Shown: one piece after another, positions 1-8,030 of the stretch
Layout of the letters: the number at the start of each line of letters is the position of its first letter
Position numbering within the stretch: the stretch's first letter is position 1
Origin: Candidatus Gastranaerophilales bacterium
GTDB lineage: Bacteria > Cyanobacteriota > Vampirovibrionia > Gastranaerophilales > Gastranaerophilaceae
Length of the DNA: 64,000 nucleotides
Direction: 5' to 3'
Assembly (NCBI GenBank): GCA_944322725.1
Contig: CALUPU010000002.1
Location: forward strand, 124,001-188,000
The notes under the pieces: model-generated
What the model was told of the DNA's origin: nothing
What the model saw: only the letters and a program-made list of their open reading frames with translations
Database searches by the model: none
Translations under genes and position numbers: made by a program

Positions 1-1
1 G

Positions 2-994
2 TCGTTTAACAATGATGAAGTTTATGTTGCGATTGCTCAGGCAGCTTCAGCAGTTCTGGATAAATATCCTACGGATAAATTGATGATAATCAGTGAATCC
101 AATGATGTAAGTTCAGAGATTCTTGCTATTCAGTTAAAACAGCCCGGTGATGTAATATTTTTGGAATGCAACCAGTATTCAAAACAGCCGATTATGGATG
201 TTGATTTGAATGTGCTTCCTCATTACATCAAGGCAATTACACCGGAAGCTATTGGTGCTGCCGTATATAGAGCAAGAGAGTTCGGTGTAAAACTTAATTT
301 CCTTGCACAGACAGATTACCATGCTCCTGATACTGTTAATGTAATGGGCTTTGACCTTACTAAAGAACAGCTTATTATTTATACAGCATTAATTGGTGCT
401 GCGATTTTAGGCGTGTGTTTCCTTTGTTCTCTTGCTGTAGGAACATACGGTGCAAGTCTTGAAAATAAACGTTCTGCACTTGAACAGGAAGCACAGGCTC
501 AGGAAGCCGAGCTGGCTCAATTGAGAAAAAGCAGCGGCAAAATTGATATTTATTCTGCAGCAAAGTCTATAGATAAGAGTATGGCTGACAAGATTTTGTA
601 TTATGATTCTCTTGGCTCGGATATTCCGTCTAAAGTCTGGCTGACATCTTTCTATGCAGATACTAACGGTGCCTACGGCATAAAGGGTCAGACAACTTCT
701 GTTGATGATGTTTATCTCTTCTTCAGAAATATAAAAGGTCATGTACCAGATTCTGATCTTATTTTATCGAAACTCGGTGTTGATGATAACGGTGGTGTTA
801 TTGATATTGAAAAAACACCTAATGCAACATATACATTTGAATTGACAAATAATGCTTTCGGCTCAGTAAAACAGGATAATCCAAATCCTCAGACGGATAA
901 AGCAAATGCTCAATCTCCGGCACAGGGTGCTTCTGCACCATCTGAAGCCGCAGCTAATCCGAATGTTCCGACTTTACCGGAGTTGCCGCAATAA
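2..994 (+). CDS. Type IV pilus PilM/PilN-like fusion protein, 5' end cut by window
   Basis: The reading frame is open from base 2, so the gene starts upstream; 330 codons are visible. The first ~115 visible residues look like the end of an actin-like PilM-type domain. They are followed by one transmembrane helix (visible residues ~124-146, IYTALIGAAILGVCFL), a coiled coil rich in E/Q/A, and a PilN-type periplasmic domain with the family pattern IPSKVWLTSF followed by YGIKGQTTSVDDVYLFFRNI. The tail is rich in P, A, Q and N. PilM and PilN are normally separate inner-membrane alignment proteins of the type IV pilus or type II secretion machine; here they appear to be one polypeptide. The PilO-like gene follows 36 bp downstream, as in pilMNO operons. 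The PilM part is only seen as its C-terminus, so that half of the call is less certain. Confidence 0.68.
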   Translation, partial: SFNNDEVYVAIAQAASAVLDKYPTDKLMIISESNDVSSEILAIQLKQPGDVIFLECNQYSKQPIMDVDLNVLPHYIKAITPEAIGAAVYRAREFGVKLNFLAQTDYHAPDTVNVMGFDLTKEQLIIYTALIGAAILGVCFLCSLAVGTYGASLENKRSALEQEAQAQEAELAQLRKSSGKIDIYSAAKSIDKSMADKILYYDSLGSDIPSKVWLTSFYADTNGAYGIKGQTTSVDDVYLFFRNIKGHVPDSDLILSKLGVDDNGGVIDIEKTPNATYTFELTNNAFGSVKQDNPNPQTDKANAQSPAQGASAPSEAAANPNVPTLPELPQ

Positions 995-1030
995 GTTAAT
1001 CCTGATAAAAAGTGAAAGGGTAAAATTAAA

Positions 1031-1660
1031 GTGAACAATAATCAGCAAAGTATTTATATAGTTATACTTCTGTTCTGCTTAATAGGCGGATTGTATTTGA
1101 TATTTCAAAAGGCTCAGCCTGCATACAATGCTTATCAGGATGTAAAAACAAAAACAGTTGCCGTTGAAGATACGAAAAAACAAATAGAAGATCTCAAAGC
1201 TAAACAGGCAGCTTATGAACGTGAAGAAAAAGTTTCTACAAAACCTGTATATAAAAGCGACCTGGCAACTATGGATCAAATGTCCTCTTTCGGTGTAATG
1301 TTTGAGGATGTGATTCAATCTGCAAAATATAACGGTTTGAAATTGCGTTCAATTTCATACAATCTATCACCTGCGAATGATATTGTCGTAAAAAATATAG
1401 TCAGTGATTATAATATATGTGCGATTAATATGCAGCTTATAGGCAACTATATGCAGTTTCGTTCATATTTTCAGGATATATATAACTATCCTTATCTTAT
1501 CAATCTTGATAAAATCAGTATTACCCCATATGAAGGCAATAAAAAAATTCTTATAGCAGATATTACTGTTATACTTTATTCTGTAAAGAATGATTTGCAA
1601 AAAGCTGCTCTGCAGGCTGCGCAAAGTGCTCAAACAGATGATGCGGGTTCGGGACAGTAA
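1031..1660 (+). CDS. PilO-like type IV pilus inner-membrane protein
   Basis: 209 aa with a GTG start; a weak purine tract (GAAAGGG) lies ~15 nt upstream. Layout: short cytoplasmic N-terminus, one transmembrane helix at about residues 8-25 (IYIVILLFCLIGGLYLIF), a coiled coil at about 35-70 (KTKTVAVEDTKKQIEDLKAK), then an alpha/beta periplasmic domain. This is the bitopic architecture of PilO, which pairs with PilN to align the pilus machine. It follows the PilM/PilN-like gene by 36 bp in the same direction, which is the main support for the call. Sequence similarity to PilO is only visible at the level of architecture (for example the MQLIGNYMQFRSYFQDI segment typical of PilO-like domains). 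Confidence 0.62.
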   Translation: MNNNQQSIYIVILLFCLIGGLYLIFQKAQPAYNAYQDVKTKTVAVEDTKKQIEDLKAKQAAYEREEKVSTKPVYKSDLATMDQMSSFGVMFEDVIQSAKYNGLKLRSISYNLSPANDIVVKNIVSDYNICAINMQLIGNYMQFRSYFQDIYNYPYLINLDKISITPYEGNKKILIADITVILYSVKNDLQKAALQAAQSAQTDDAGSGQ

Positions 1661-1664
1661 TATT

Positions 1665-2513
1665 ATGAATTTTCAAGAAAGTCTTGGTCCGTTTTTAAGC
1701 CGGAATTGGATAGGTTCTGTTGACAATTACAGTGATTCCGATATTGTAATGATAGGTCTTCCTTTTGACGGTACTTGTTCTTATCGTCCGGGCAGCAGAT
1801 TTGCTCCGGAAAGGCTGCGTATCGCCAGCTGGGGGCTGGAGGATTATTCTCCGGTTTATGACAAACATCTTGATGATGTAAAATTTTACGATGCCGGAGA
1901 GTTGGAATTTCCTCTTGGCAATACTCAAAAATCAATGGACTTGATTGAGAAAAATGCCCGTAAAGTTTTTGCAGACAATAAAAAGTACCTTGGAATAGGG
2001 GGAGAACATCTCGTTACTTATCCTGCAGTTAAAGCATGTTTTGAGAAATATAAAGATTTAGCTGTTATCCATTTTGATGCACATACGGATTTGAGAGAAG
2101 ATTATCTCGGTGAAAAATTGTCTCACGCATCTGTTATGAGAAGAATAGGAGAAACAATAGGCTTTGAAAATATAAAACAAATTGGTATTCGTTCAGGATT
2201 AAAAGAAGAATTTGATTTGATGAAAGAGTTTAATACACTTGTTCAAATGTCTTCTGATTTGGACTCGATAAAGAATAAAAAAATATTTTTGACAATTGAC
2301 GTGGATGTTCTGGATCCTGCTTATATGCCCGGTACCGGTACACCTGAACCTGACGGGCTTACGTATAGAGAACTTGCGCTATGGATTCAGTACCTCAAAG
2401 ATTTTGATATTGTAGGTGCAGATATAGTAGAACTCGCTCCCGATTATGACAAGAGCGAGGTCTCAACAGCTGTTGTTACGAAGATTGTTCGTGATGTTTT
2501 GATGATTTTATAA
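1665..2513 (+). CDS. speB: Agmatinase / ureohydrolase family enzyme
   Basis: 282 aa from the ATG at 1665, 4 nt after the PilO-like stop; the open frame runs further upstream, but only inside the previous gene. Ureohydrolases hydrolyse agmatine (or arginine or guanidino compounds) to release urea using a Mn2 cluster. The metal ligands are all visible: GGEH near residue 112, DAHTD at 138-142 and DVDVLDPAY at 212-220, followed by GTGTPEPDG, typical of SpeB-type enzymes. Length fits agmatinase (280-310 aa). Agmatinase makes putrescine for polyamine synthesis. The family also contains guanidinobutyrase and formiminoglutamase, which cannot be excluded from sequence alone, but the short length and PEPGG-like loop favour agmatinase. 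Confidence 0.85.
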   Translation: MNFQESLGPFLSRNWIGSVDNYSDSDIVMIGLPFDGTCSYRPGSRFAPERLRIASWGLEDYSPVYDKHLDDVKFYDAGELEFPLGNTQKSMDLIEKNARKVFADNKKYLGIGGEHLVTYPAVKACFEKYKDLAVIHFDAHTDLREDYLGEKLSHASVMRRIGETIGFENIKQIGIRSGLKEEFDLMKEFNTLVQMSSDLDSIKNKKIFLTIDVDVLDPAYMPGTGTPEPDGLTYRELALWIQYLKDFDIVGADIVELAPDYDKSEVSTAVVTKIVRDVLMIL

Positions 2514-2690
2514 TCAGAACATTTCTAAACCTGCGTATTTTGTTCTTGCAATATTAGCAGTATTTTCTATTGCCATTGTAAGAATTTTTTCTACAACATT
2601 GCGAACTTTTGCAATATCTTGTTTTAGTTCTTCATGTCTTTCTTCTTCAGCTTTTTTTAATGCTTTTTGGAATTTTTCAAAACCTGCCAT
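2514..2690 (-). CDS. Small uncharacterised protein, 58 aa
   Basis: 58 codons on the minus strand starting ATG at 2690, preceded by a good ribosome binding site (AAAGGGAG, 7-8 nt upstream). The product is a highly charged helical protein: MAGFEKFQKALKKAEEERHE, then a K/V/E-rich amphipathic helix and a C-terminus ending YAGLEMF. No signal peptide or membrane segment. Its stop codon abuts the agmatinase stop (2511-2513), so the two genes converge without a single base between them. I do not recognise a family. Support is the strong Shine-Dalgarno, the coherent amphipathic composition and the exact fit between neighbours. Confidence 0.6.
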   Translation of the reverse strand: MAGFEKFQKALKKAEEERHEELKQDIAKVRNVVEKILTMAIENTANIARTKYAGLEMF

Positions 2691-2819
2691 TGTGAATACT
2701 CCCTTTTCATTTACGACTTACAGTATACTTATCGGTTTTACCATCTCAAAACTTTAGTTTTTTCGTTTTGTTTATTAACATTTAGTTACAATTTAACAAC
2801 ATATACTGTAAAAAATTAT

Positions 2820-2848
2820 TTGCCTATACCTGAAAGTAGCATTATAAT
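2820..2848 (+). promoter_or_regulatory. Promoter of nanE (leaderless arrangement)
   Basis: TTGCCT (2820-2825), 17-nt spacer, TATAAT (2843-2848). Only 7 nt separate the -10 hexamer from the ATG at 2856, so transcription should start at or next to the start codon. No Shine-Dalgarno precedes the ATG, consistent with a leaderless mRNA. Confidence 0.7.
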
Positions 2849-2855
2849 TATATTT

Positions 2856-3533
2856 ATGGATATAATTTCGCAAATAAAAAATAAAGTAATAGTATCAGTT
2901 CAGGCAATGCCGTCAGAGCCTTTGTACAGAGAAGAATGTATGATAGCAATGATGCAGTCTGTTGTAAAAGGCGGTGCAGCTGCCCTGAGGGTTGCAGGAG
3001 TCAGAGATGTTATCAATGCGAAAAAACTGTTTAATATTCCTGTCATCGGCATAACCAAACCGGAAGTTATTCCGCCCAACTGGCGTGAGATTGTCTATAT
3101 TACGCCTACAATAAAAGACGCCAAGGATTTGATACAGGCAGGTGCGGATATAGTTGCACTGGATGGTACATCAAGACCCAGAGGCGAAAATAATCTTAAA
3201 CAGATAATCAAATTTATTAAAATAAATAAAAAAATAGTAATGGCTGATGTTTCAACACTTCAAGAGGGAATTAATGCAAGACTGCTCGGAGCGGATATAA
3301 TATCTACAACTCTGTCAGGCTATACACTTGAGTCTCCTGAAAATACTGATGAGCCTGATTTTGATCTTTTAAAAGGACTGGTTGAAGCAGTTGATTGTCC
3401 GGTAATACTTGAAGGTCGTATTTGGACACCCGAGCAGGTTGATAAAGCTTTTGAAATCGGTGCTCATTCCGTTGTGATAGGTTCTGCAATTACACGTCCT
3501 CAGTTGATTACAAAAAGATTCATAAACAGATAA
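2856..3533 (+). CDS. nanE: N-acylglucosamine-6-phosphate 2-epimerase (NanE)
   Basis: 225 aa. TIM-barrel enzyme that converts ManNAc-6-P to GlcNAc-6-P in amino-sugar/sialic acid catabolism. Visible family features: VSVQAMPSEPLYREECMIAM near the N-terminus, GGAAALRV, PVIGITK, GADIVALDGT with the catalytic-region TSRPRG, MADVSTLQEG, GADIISTTLSGYT, and the C-terminal phosphate-binding VILEGRIWTPEQV plus GAHSVVIGSAITRP. Length matches NanE. The frame extends upstream to 2667, but that part would overlap the 58-aa minus-strand gene; the promoter fixes the start at 2856. The ROK kinase follows after 24 bp, giving a nanE-nanK type pair. No sialic acid lyase is visible, so the source of substrate is unknown. 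Confidence 0.88.
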   Translation: MDIISQIKNKVIVSVQAMPSEPLYREECMIAMMQSVVKGGAAALRVAGVRDVINAKKLFNIPVIGITKPEVIPPNWREIVYITPTIKDAKDLIQAGADIVALDGTSRPRGENNLKQIIKFIKINKKIVMADVSTLQEGINARLLGADIISTTLSGYTLESPENTDEPDFDLLKGLVEAVDCPVILEGRIWTPEQVDKAFEIGAHSVVIGSAITRPQLITKRFINR

Positions 3534-3557
3534 ATACATAAATAGGGAAGTTTTATA

Positions 3558-4475
3558 ATGCATGCAAAAAAGGCGTTGGGGATTGATATAGGCGGTACAA
3601 AAATCTGCTACGGTATTGTAGATGAATGTGGGAATCTGCTTTCTGATGTTAAAAAAACACCTACGCCAAAATCTGCTGGTGAAATTTATAATAAACTGAA
3701 AAATATTGTAGAACACCACTATGATGAAATCGATGTTGTCGGGTTATCTTCAGCAGGGGCAGTCAATCTTGAAAATACAAAAGTTGTCAGTTCTACTCCT
3801 AATCTGCCTGCCGGATACAATGACATAGATTTTTCTACTCTTACAAATAAACCTGTATATGTTGAAAATGATGCAAACTGTGCAGCTTTTGCTGAATATA
3901 AAATGGGTGCGGCTAAAGGTTTTAAAACAGTTCTTATGATTACTATAGGAACAGGTATTGGCGGCGGGATTGTAAATGATGGCAAATTATATAGAGGTTC
4001 AACAGGTAATGCGCTTGAAGTAGGCAGTATGAAAATTTTTGCTGATAAAAGACAAAAATGTACCTGCGGACGATATGACTGCTGGGAGTCTTATGCTTCC
4101 GGAACCGGTTTGAAAAACTGTGCTGTTTATGGTGCAGGAAATTATCCTGAATTTGCTTCAAGTATTTATAAAGATAAACTTCTGGAAGAATTAACAACTT
4201 ATGATATTACAGACGGAGTTTTAAAAAACGATGAATTTTCTATAAAGGTGTTCAATCAGTGGCTGGAATATATCTTTGTGGGGCTTGTATCTCTTACAGA
4301 CATTTTTAATCCTGATTGTATTGTTATCTCGGGCGGAATGTGTGCTTTTATTAATACTCAGGATATGGAAAGACGTATTAACGCGGAGTCTGTTGTTACA
4401 AATGTTACTGTAAAGACTGCTATGACTGAGAATCGTGCAGGTATGATTGGTGCAGGGCTTCTTGCCTTAGGTTAA
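3558..4475 (+). CDS. ROK family sugar kinase, probable N-acetylmannosamine kinase or glucokinase
   Basis: 305 aa, ATG with a GGGAAG ribosome binding site. ROK kinases phosphorylate hexoses or N-acetylhexosamines with ATP. Seen: N-terminal phosphate-1 loop GIDIGGTKICYG, sugar-binding ENDANCAAFAEYKMG, adenosine/phosphate-2 loop TIGTGIGGGIV, the ROK zinc motif CTCGRYDCWESYASG, and near the end the VISGGM segment. No N-terminal helix-turn-helix, so a kinase rather than a ROK repressor. Downstream of nanE in the same operon, which suggests ManNAc kinase (NanK), although ROK glucokinases are very similar; the substrate is inferred only from context. Confidence 0.82.
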   Translation: MHAKKALGIDIGGTKICYGIVDECGNLLSDVKKTPTPKSAGEIYNKLKNIVEHHYDEIDVVGLSSAGAVNLENTKVVSSTPNLPAGYNDIDFSTLTNKPVYVENDANCAAFAEYKMGAAKGFKTVLMITIGTGIGGGIVNDGKLYRGSTGNALEVGSMKIFADKRQKCTCGRYDCWESYASGTGLKNCAVYGAGNYPEFASSIYKDKLLEELTTYDITDGVLKNDEFSIKVFNQWLEYIFVGLVSLTDIFNPDCIVISGGMCAFINTQDMERRINAESVVTNVTVKTAMTENRAGMIGAGLLALG

Positions 4476-4513
4476 TACTTTTGGCTGAAAAACATTAGTA
4501 AATAATATTTCTC

Positions 4514-4544
4514 AAAAAAAAGCCCGGTACTTATTGTCCCGGGC
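4514..4544 (-). terminator. Rho-independent terminator of the first flagellin gene
   Basis: Read on the minus strand: GCCCGG stem, 11-nt loop, CCGGGC, followed by eight T. It lies 63 bp beyond the flagellin stop at 4607. On the plus strand there is no T tract, so it serves the flagellin rather than the ROK kinase. Confidence 0.85.
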
Positions 4545-4606
4545 AAGTTGCCATCACCTATTATTGTAAAAATTTATCTATTGTTATTTTTTAATTATTT
4601 AATCGT

Positions 4607-5464
4607 TTACTGGATTAAGTTCAATGCCAATGAAGGCAGTTGGTTAGCTTGAACCAGCAGTGATGCTGATGTTTGTTGAAGAATCTGCTGTTTTGTATAT
4701 TCAGCTGATTCTTCAGCGATATCAGCGTCCATGATAGTTGATTTAGCTGCTGTAGCGTTTTCGATTGTAGTTGTTAAAGAAGATGCTGCAGCTTCAAGTC
4801 TGTTTTGAATAGCACCGATTGTAGACTTGTTAGTATTGATTATGTTGATTGCTGCGTCTACTGTTTCAAGATATGCTGCTGCTGCACTGGGATCTTTGAA
4901 TGTAGCGGCTACAGCATCAGTTGTACCCAATGCTAATGCACCGTTAGCGCTCATGCAGGCAAATACATCTTTTGATACGTGGATACAGTTTGCCAAAGGA
5001 TCTGCATCTGAACCTACCTGAAGTCTGAGGTCATTTGTAATGCTTCCGTTTAAGAGGTTAAGACCGTTGAAGTTAGCTGAGTTAGAGATTCTTGTGATTT
5101 CATCCATACGAGCAGCGACTTCGTCAGACATAGCTTTTTGTGAATCCTCATCATATACACCGTTGGAAGCCTGAACGGTCAAGTCTCTGATACGATTAAG
5201 GTTATCTAAGATTACATCGAGGTTTCCTTCTACTGTACTTAATACGTTATTTCCTGTTTCAACGTTCGATTGAGCAATTTTTGAACCGCTGATTTGTTTA
5301 GAGAGGTTTGTAGCTACGTATAAACCTGCAGCGTCATCTTTTGCACTGTTGATTTTAGAACCTGTAGACATTCTTTCCAATGCCGTGTTCAATGCGTTTG
5401 TAGCTTTGTTCAAATTATTTTGAGTTTTCAAAGCTGACATGTTTGTGTTAACGATAATTGCCAT
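4607..5464 (-). CDS. fliC: Flagellin 1
   Basis: 285 aa, start ATG at 5464 with AAAGGAGA 6 nt upstream. Flagellin is the filament subunit exported through the flagellar type III apparatus. The N-terminal D0/D1 block (MAIIVNTNMSALKTQNNLNK, then LERMSTGSKINSAKDDAAGL) and the C-terminal D1/D0 block (ADIAEESAEYTKQQILQQTS, LVQANQLPSLALNLIQ) are both present; the variable middle (about residues 145-215) is short, so the filament has minimal D2/D3 domains. The first ~130 residues match flagellin 2 almost exactly, as does the DNA. Own terminator and own upstream region show it is monocistronic. The residues equivalent to the TLR5-contacting R/L/E set (RIRDLTVQ and DEVAARMDEI) are present. Confidence 0.96.
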   Translation of the reverse strand: MAIIVNTNMSALKTQNNLNKATNALNTALERMSTGSKINSAKDDAAGLYVATNLSKQISGSKIAQSNVETGNNVLSTVEGNLDVILDNLNRIRDLTVQASNGVYDEDSQKAMSDEVAARMDEITRISNSANFNGLNLLNGSITNDLRLQVGSDADPLANCIHVSKDVFACMSANGALALGTTDAVAATFKDPSAAAAYLETVDAAINIINTNKSTIGAIQNRLEAAASSLTTTIENATAAKSTIMDADIAEESAEYTKQQILQQTSASLLVQANQLPSLALNLIQ

Positions 5465-5620
5465 ACGATTCTCCTTTCGGCATAACCCTAATTTACATCC
5501 TGTAAATTAAAATAGACTGTAATACTATTTTTAATCTAATAGCTATATTTCCCTATTTAGACTGTGAATTTAAGTTGACACCTGTTCTTCACATACATAT
5601 AATATCGCTTTGTATATATG

Positions 5621-5640
5621 AACTTAATTCTTATAAAGTT
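5621..5640 (-). promoter_or_regulatory. Conserved near-palindromic element upstream of flagellin 1
   Basis: On the minus strand this reads AACTTTATAAGAATTAAGTT. A closely similar block occurs upstream of flagellin 2 at 6699-6719. The sequence following it (minus strand) contains AAAGCGATATTATA, which could hold a -10 region; a sigma-28 box (consensus GCCGATAA) is only weakly matched by GCGATATT. The role as promoter or activator site is inferred. Confidence 0.35.
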
Positions 5641-5685
5641 AGAACTTTTTAATACTTTGGTATGAAAAAAAGTAAAATTTAAATG

Positions 5686-5712
5686 AAAAAAAGCCGGAGA
5701 TTGCTCTCCGGC
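5686..5712 (-). terminator. Rho-independent terminator of the second flagellin gene
   Basis: Minus strand: perfect 8-bp stem GCCGGAGA / TCTCCGGC closed by a GCAA tetraloop (GNRA type), followed by seven T. It sits 50 bp after the stop at 5763 and upstream of the flagellin 1 promoter, insulating the two copies. Confidence 0.9.
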
Positions 5713-5762
5713 GTGTAATTATCGTTAACTCTTTATACATCTGTAATTAACTTATTATTAAA

Positions 5763-6623
5763 CTAGCCTGCAATAAGATTCAAAGCGAGTGACGGCATAG
5801 CATTTGCCTGAACCAGCAGTGTTGCCGATGTTTGTCTTAGAATCTGCTGTTTAGTGTATTCAGCTGATTCTGCCGCAATGTCAGCGTCCATGATAGTTGA
5901 TTTAGCTGCTGTAGCGTTTTCGATTGTAGTTGTTAAAGAAGATGCTGCAGCATCAAGTCTGTTTTGAATAGCACCTATTGTAGACTTGTTTTTATTAACA
6001 AGGGTGATTGCCGCGTCTACTGTTTTGATATATTCTGCAGCAGCACTGGGATCTTTGAATTTTGTAGCAATATCAGCTGCTGCCCCGAGTTTGAGAGCAC
6101 CGTTAGCGCTCATGCAGGCAAATACATCTTTTGATACGTGGATACAGTTTGCTGTTGCATCTGAATTTGCACCAACCTGTAGCCTTAAGTCATTTGTTAT
6201 GCTTCCGTTGATTAATTTCATACCGTTGAACTCTGCTGAGTTAGAGATTCTTGTGATTTCATCCATACGAGCAGCAACTTCATCAGACATAGCTTTTTGT
6301 GAATCCTCATCATATACACCGTTGGAAGCCTGAACGGTCAAGTCTCTGATACGATTAAGGTTATCTAAGATTACATCGAGGTTTCCTTCTACTGTACTTA
6401 ATACGTTATTTCCTGTTTCAACGTTCGATTGAGCAATTTTTGAACCGCTGATTTGTTTAGAGAGGTTTGTAGCTACGTATAAACCTGCAGCGTCATCTTT
6501 TGCACTGTTGATTTTAGAACCTGTAGACATTCTTTCCAATGCCGTGTTTAGGGCATTAGTTGCATTATTCAAATTGTTCTGTGTCTTCAAAGAAGACATG
6601 TTTGTGTTAACGATAATTGCCAT
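5763..6623 (-). CDS. fliC: Flagellin 2
   Basis: 286 aa, start ATG at 6623 with a GAAAGGAG ribosome binding site. Same domain plan as flagellin 1: conserved D0/D1 N-terminus, short variable centre (about residues 145-215), conserved C-terminus with ADIAAESAEYTKQQILRQTS and a final SLALNLIAG. The DNA from about 6246 to 6559 differs from the equivalent stretch of flagellin 1 at only a few bases, including synonymous positions, while the centre has diverged; this points to recent duplication or gene conversion. Separate terminator and upstream region indicate independent transcription. Confidence 0.96.
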   Translation of the reverse strand: MAIIVNTNMSSLKTQNNLNNATNALNTALERMSTGSKINSAKDDAAGLYVATNLSKQISGSKIAQSNVETGNNVLSTVEGNLDVILDNLNRIRDLTVQASNGVYDEDSQKAMSDEVAARMDEITRISNSAEFNGMKLINGSITNDLRLQVGANSDATANCIHVSKDVFACMSANGALKLGAAADIATKFKDPSAAAEYIKTVDAAITLVNKNKSTIGAIQNRLDAAASSLTTTIENATAAKSTIMDADIAAESAEYTKQQILRQTSATLLVQANAMPSLALNLIAG

Positions 6624-6698
6624 TGCATTATCTCCTTTCGCATATCCTGTGTATAACGTCCCTGTTCGGTACTATCATATTAAGGCATTGAAAGGTGG

Positions 6699-6719
6699 AA
6701 ATTAATTCTTATTAAGTTT
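6699..6719 (-). promoter_or_regulatory. Conserved element upstream of flagellin 2
   Basis: On the minus strand this reads AAACTTAATAAGAATTAATTT, matching the flagellin 1 element at 5621-5640 at most positions. Further downstream both genes share GAACAGG. A TAATAT hexamer lies in between. Function inferred. Confidence 0.33.
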
Positions 6720-6840
6720 GAGATTTCTACAACTTAAGTATATAAAATATAAAAAATTGCACGCAAAAGTATACTATTGTATAGAACATACAACTTTTAA
6801 ACAGCTTGAAATAAGGTTTTTTACAACCTTTGGTGCAAAG

Positions 6841-7716
6841 TTAGCCAAGAGCATTAACAAGTTTGAGAGCCAGAACACCTTCCATCTGGTTTGCCTGTGT
6901 CAGCATAGAAGACGCTGTCTGCATTAGCAGCTGATTCTTTATAAAGTTCGAAGTTTCGGCTGCTATATCTGCATCCATAACCGTGCTGTAGGCACTGTTG
7001 AGGTTTTCATTCTGTGTCATAAGAGCATTGCTTATTGACTCAAGTCTTGACTGATAAATACCTGCCGTTGTAATTCTTTCGGTAATAAGATCTGCCGATG
7101 CCTGTGCTATATCAATAAATTCAGCGGCTGTACTTGCTGTTGCAAAAGCTGCAGATACCGTAGCGAATTTGCTTGTACCGCCGAAAAGATTAATTGACTC
7201 TGTGTCTGACTTCTCAAAAACTCCTTCTATACGAAGCGAATTAGTGGAAGGATCAGCATTTGCACCTATTTGAATTCTTACTCCTCCTGATTTTGTACCG
7301 TCAAGAAGGTTCAATTTATTGAATTTGGATTCTTTCGCTATTCTGTTAATCTCGTCAACCCTTTGCTGAACTTCGTTTGTAATAGCTGTTTTTTCCTCGG
7401 TTGTCAATGTTTCGTTTGCATACTGGGTTGCAAGGTCTTTGATTCTTTCAACCTGATCGTTTATTGAATCAAGGTCTCCTGATGCGGTTTGGAGCATATT
7501 GTTAGCAAGAGAAACATTTTGATAAGCGATTTTTGAACCTCTTATCTGAGAATCTAAACCTGCGGCATAATATGAACCCGCAGGGTCATCTTTTGCACTG
7601 TTGATTCTGCTTCCTGTAGACAATCTTTGAAGGCTTGTGTTCAAACTCCATGATGCACGTGTAAGTGCATTCTGCGCACGAATAGCCGGCATATTTGTGT
7701 TTATGACGATAGACAT
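6841..7716 (-). CDS. Flagellin 3 (divergent paralogue)
   Basis: 291 aa from ATG at 7716. Flagellin D0/D1 signatures are clear (MSIVINTNMPAIRAQNALTR, LQRLSTGSRINSAKDDPAG; C-terminal MDADIAAETSNFIKNQLL and SMLTQANQMEGVLALKLV), but it differs from flagellins 1 and 2 throughout and has a different upstream region. It may be a minor or positional filament subunit, as in bacteria with multi-flagellin filaments. An obvious rho-independent terminator is not visible in the 217 bp before flagellin 2, so read-through into the flagellin 2 promoter region is possible. Confidence 0.94.
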   Translation of the reverse strand: MSIVINTNMPAIRAQNALTRASWSLNTSLQRLSTGSRINSAKDDPAGSYYAAGLDSQIRGSKIAYQNVSLANNMLQTASGDLDSINDQVERIKDLATQYANETLTTEEKTAITNEVQQRVDEINRIAKESKFNKLNLLDGTKSGGVRIQIGANADPSTNSLRIEGVFEKSDTESINLFGGTSKFATVSAAFATASTAAEFIDIAQASADLITERITTAGIYQSRLESISNALMTQNENLNSAYSTVMDADIAAETSNFIKNQLLMQTASSMLTQANQMEGVLALKLVNALG

Positions 7717-7963
7717 TATAAATCCCTTTATTAACTTTTAGACCTATCCTTAGGCCTTCTGACGATACTTTTCTAAAGTTTCTTTTGGGGAAAAGTGTAC
7801 TTTAGTTGTATGGTTGTACAATAGATAAATCAGGAAGTTTTTACTTTCCCTACAACTTTAGTATAGATTTTTTTTCTTAATACATGAAGTCTAATTTGAA
7901 TAAGTTTTACAAAAGTACATATATTGTTTATATACATATGTAATATATAAGATAATCTCCTCC
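7717..7963. other. Intergenic region between flagellin 3 and adk promoter
   Basis: AT-rich, no open reading frame with a ribosome binding site. It must hold the flagellin 3 promoter (minus strand), but no convincing -35/-10 or sigma-28 box was identified. The string CTACAACTTTAGTATA (7851-7866) has a close relative at 6731-6746 before flagellin 2 (CTACAACTTAAGTATA), so it could be another shared flagellar regulatory site. Confidence 0.4.
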
Positions 7964-7992
7964 TTGTTATCGGCTTGCCGGCGTGATAGAAT
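7964..7992 (+). promoter_or_regulatory. adk-map promoter
   Basis: TTGTTA (7964-7969), 17-nt spacer, TAGAAT (7987-7992), 38 nt before the adk start. The leader contains AGGAG and AAAGGG purine tracts before the ATG. Confidence 0.7.
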
Positions 7993-8030
7993 GATTTCGG
8001 AAATAAATATTATTAGGAGTTAAAGGGTAA

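Noticed and set aside
2667-2855. Upstream extension of the nanE frame (63 extra codons)
   Set aside because: It overlaps the 58-aa minus-strand gene, has no ribosome binding site, and the nanE promoter's -10 lies at 2843-2848 inside it.
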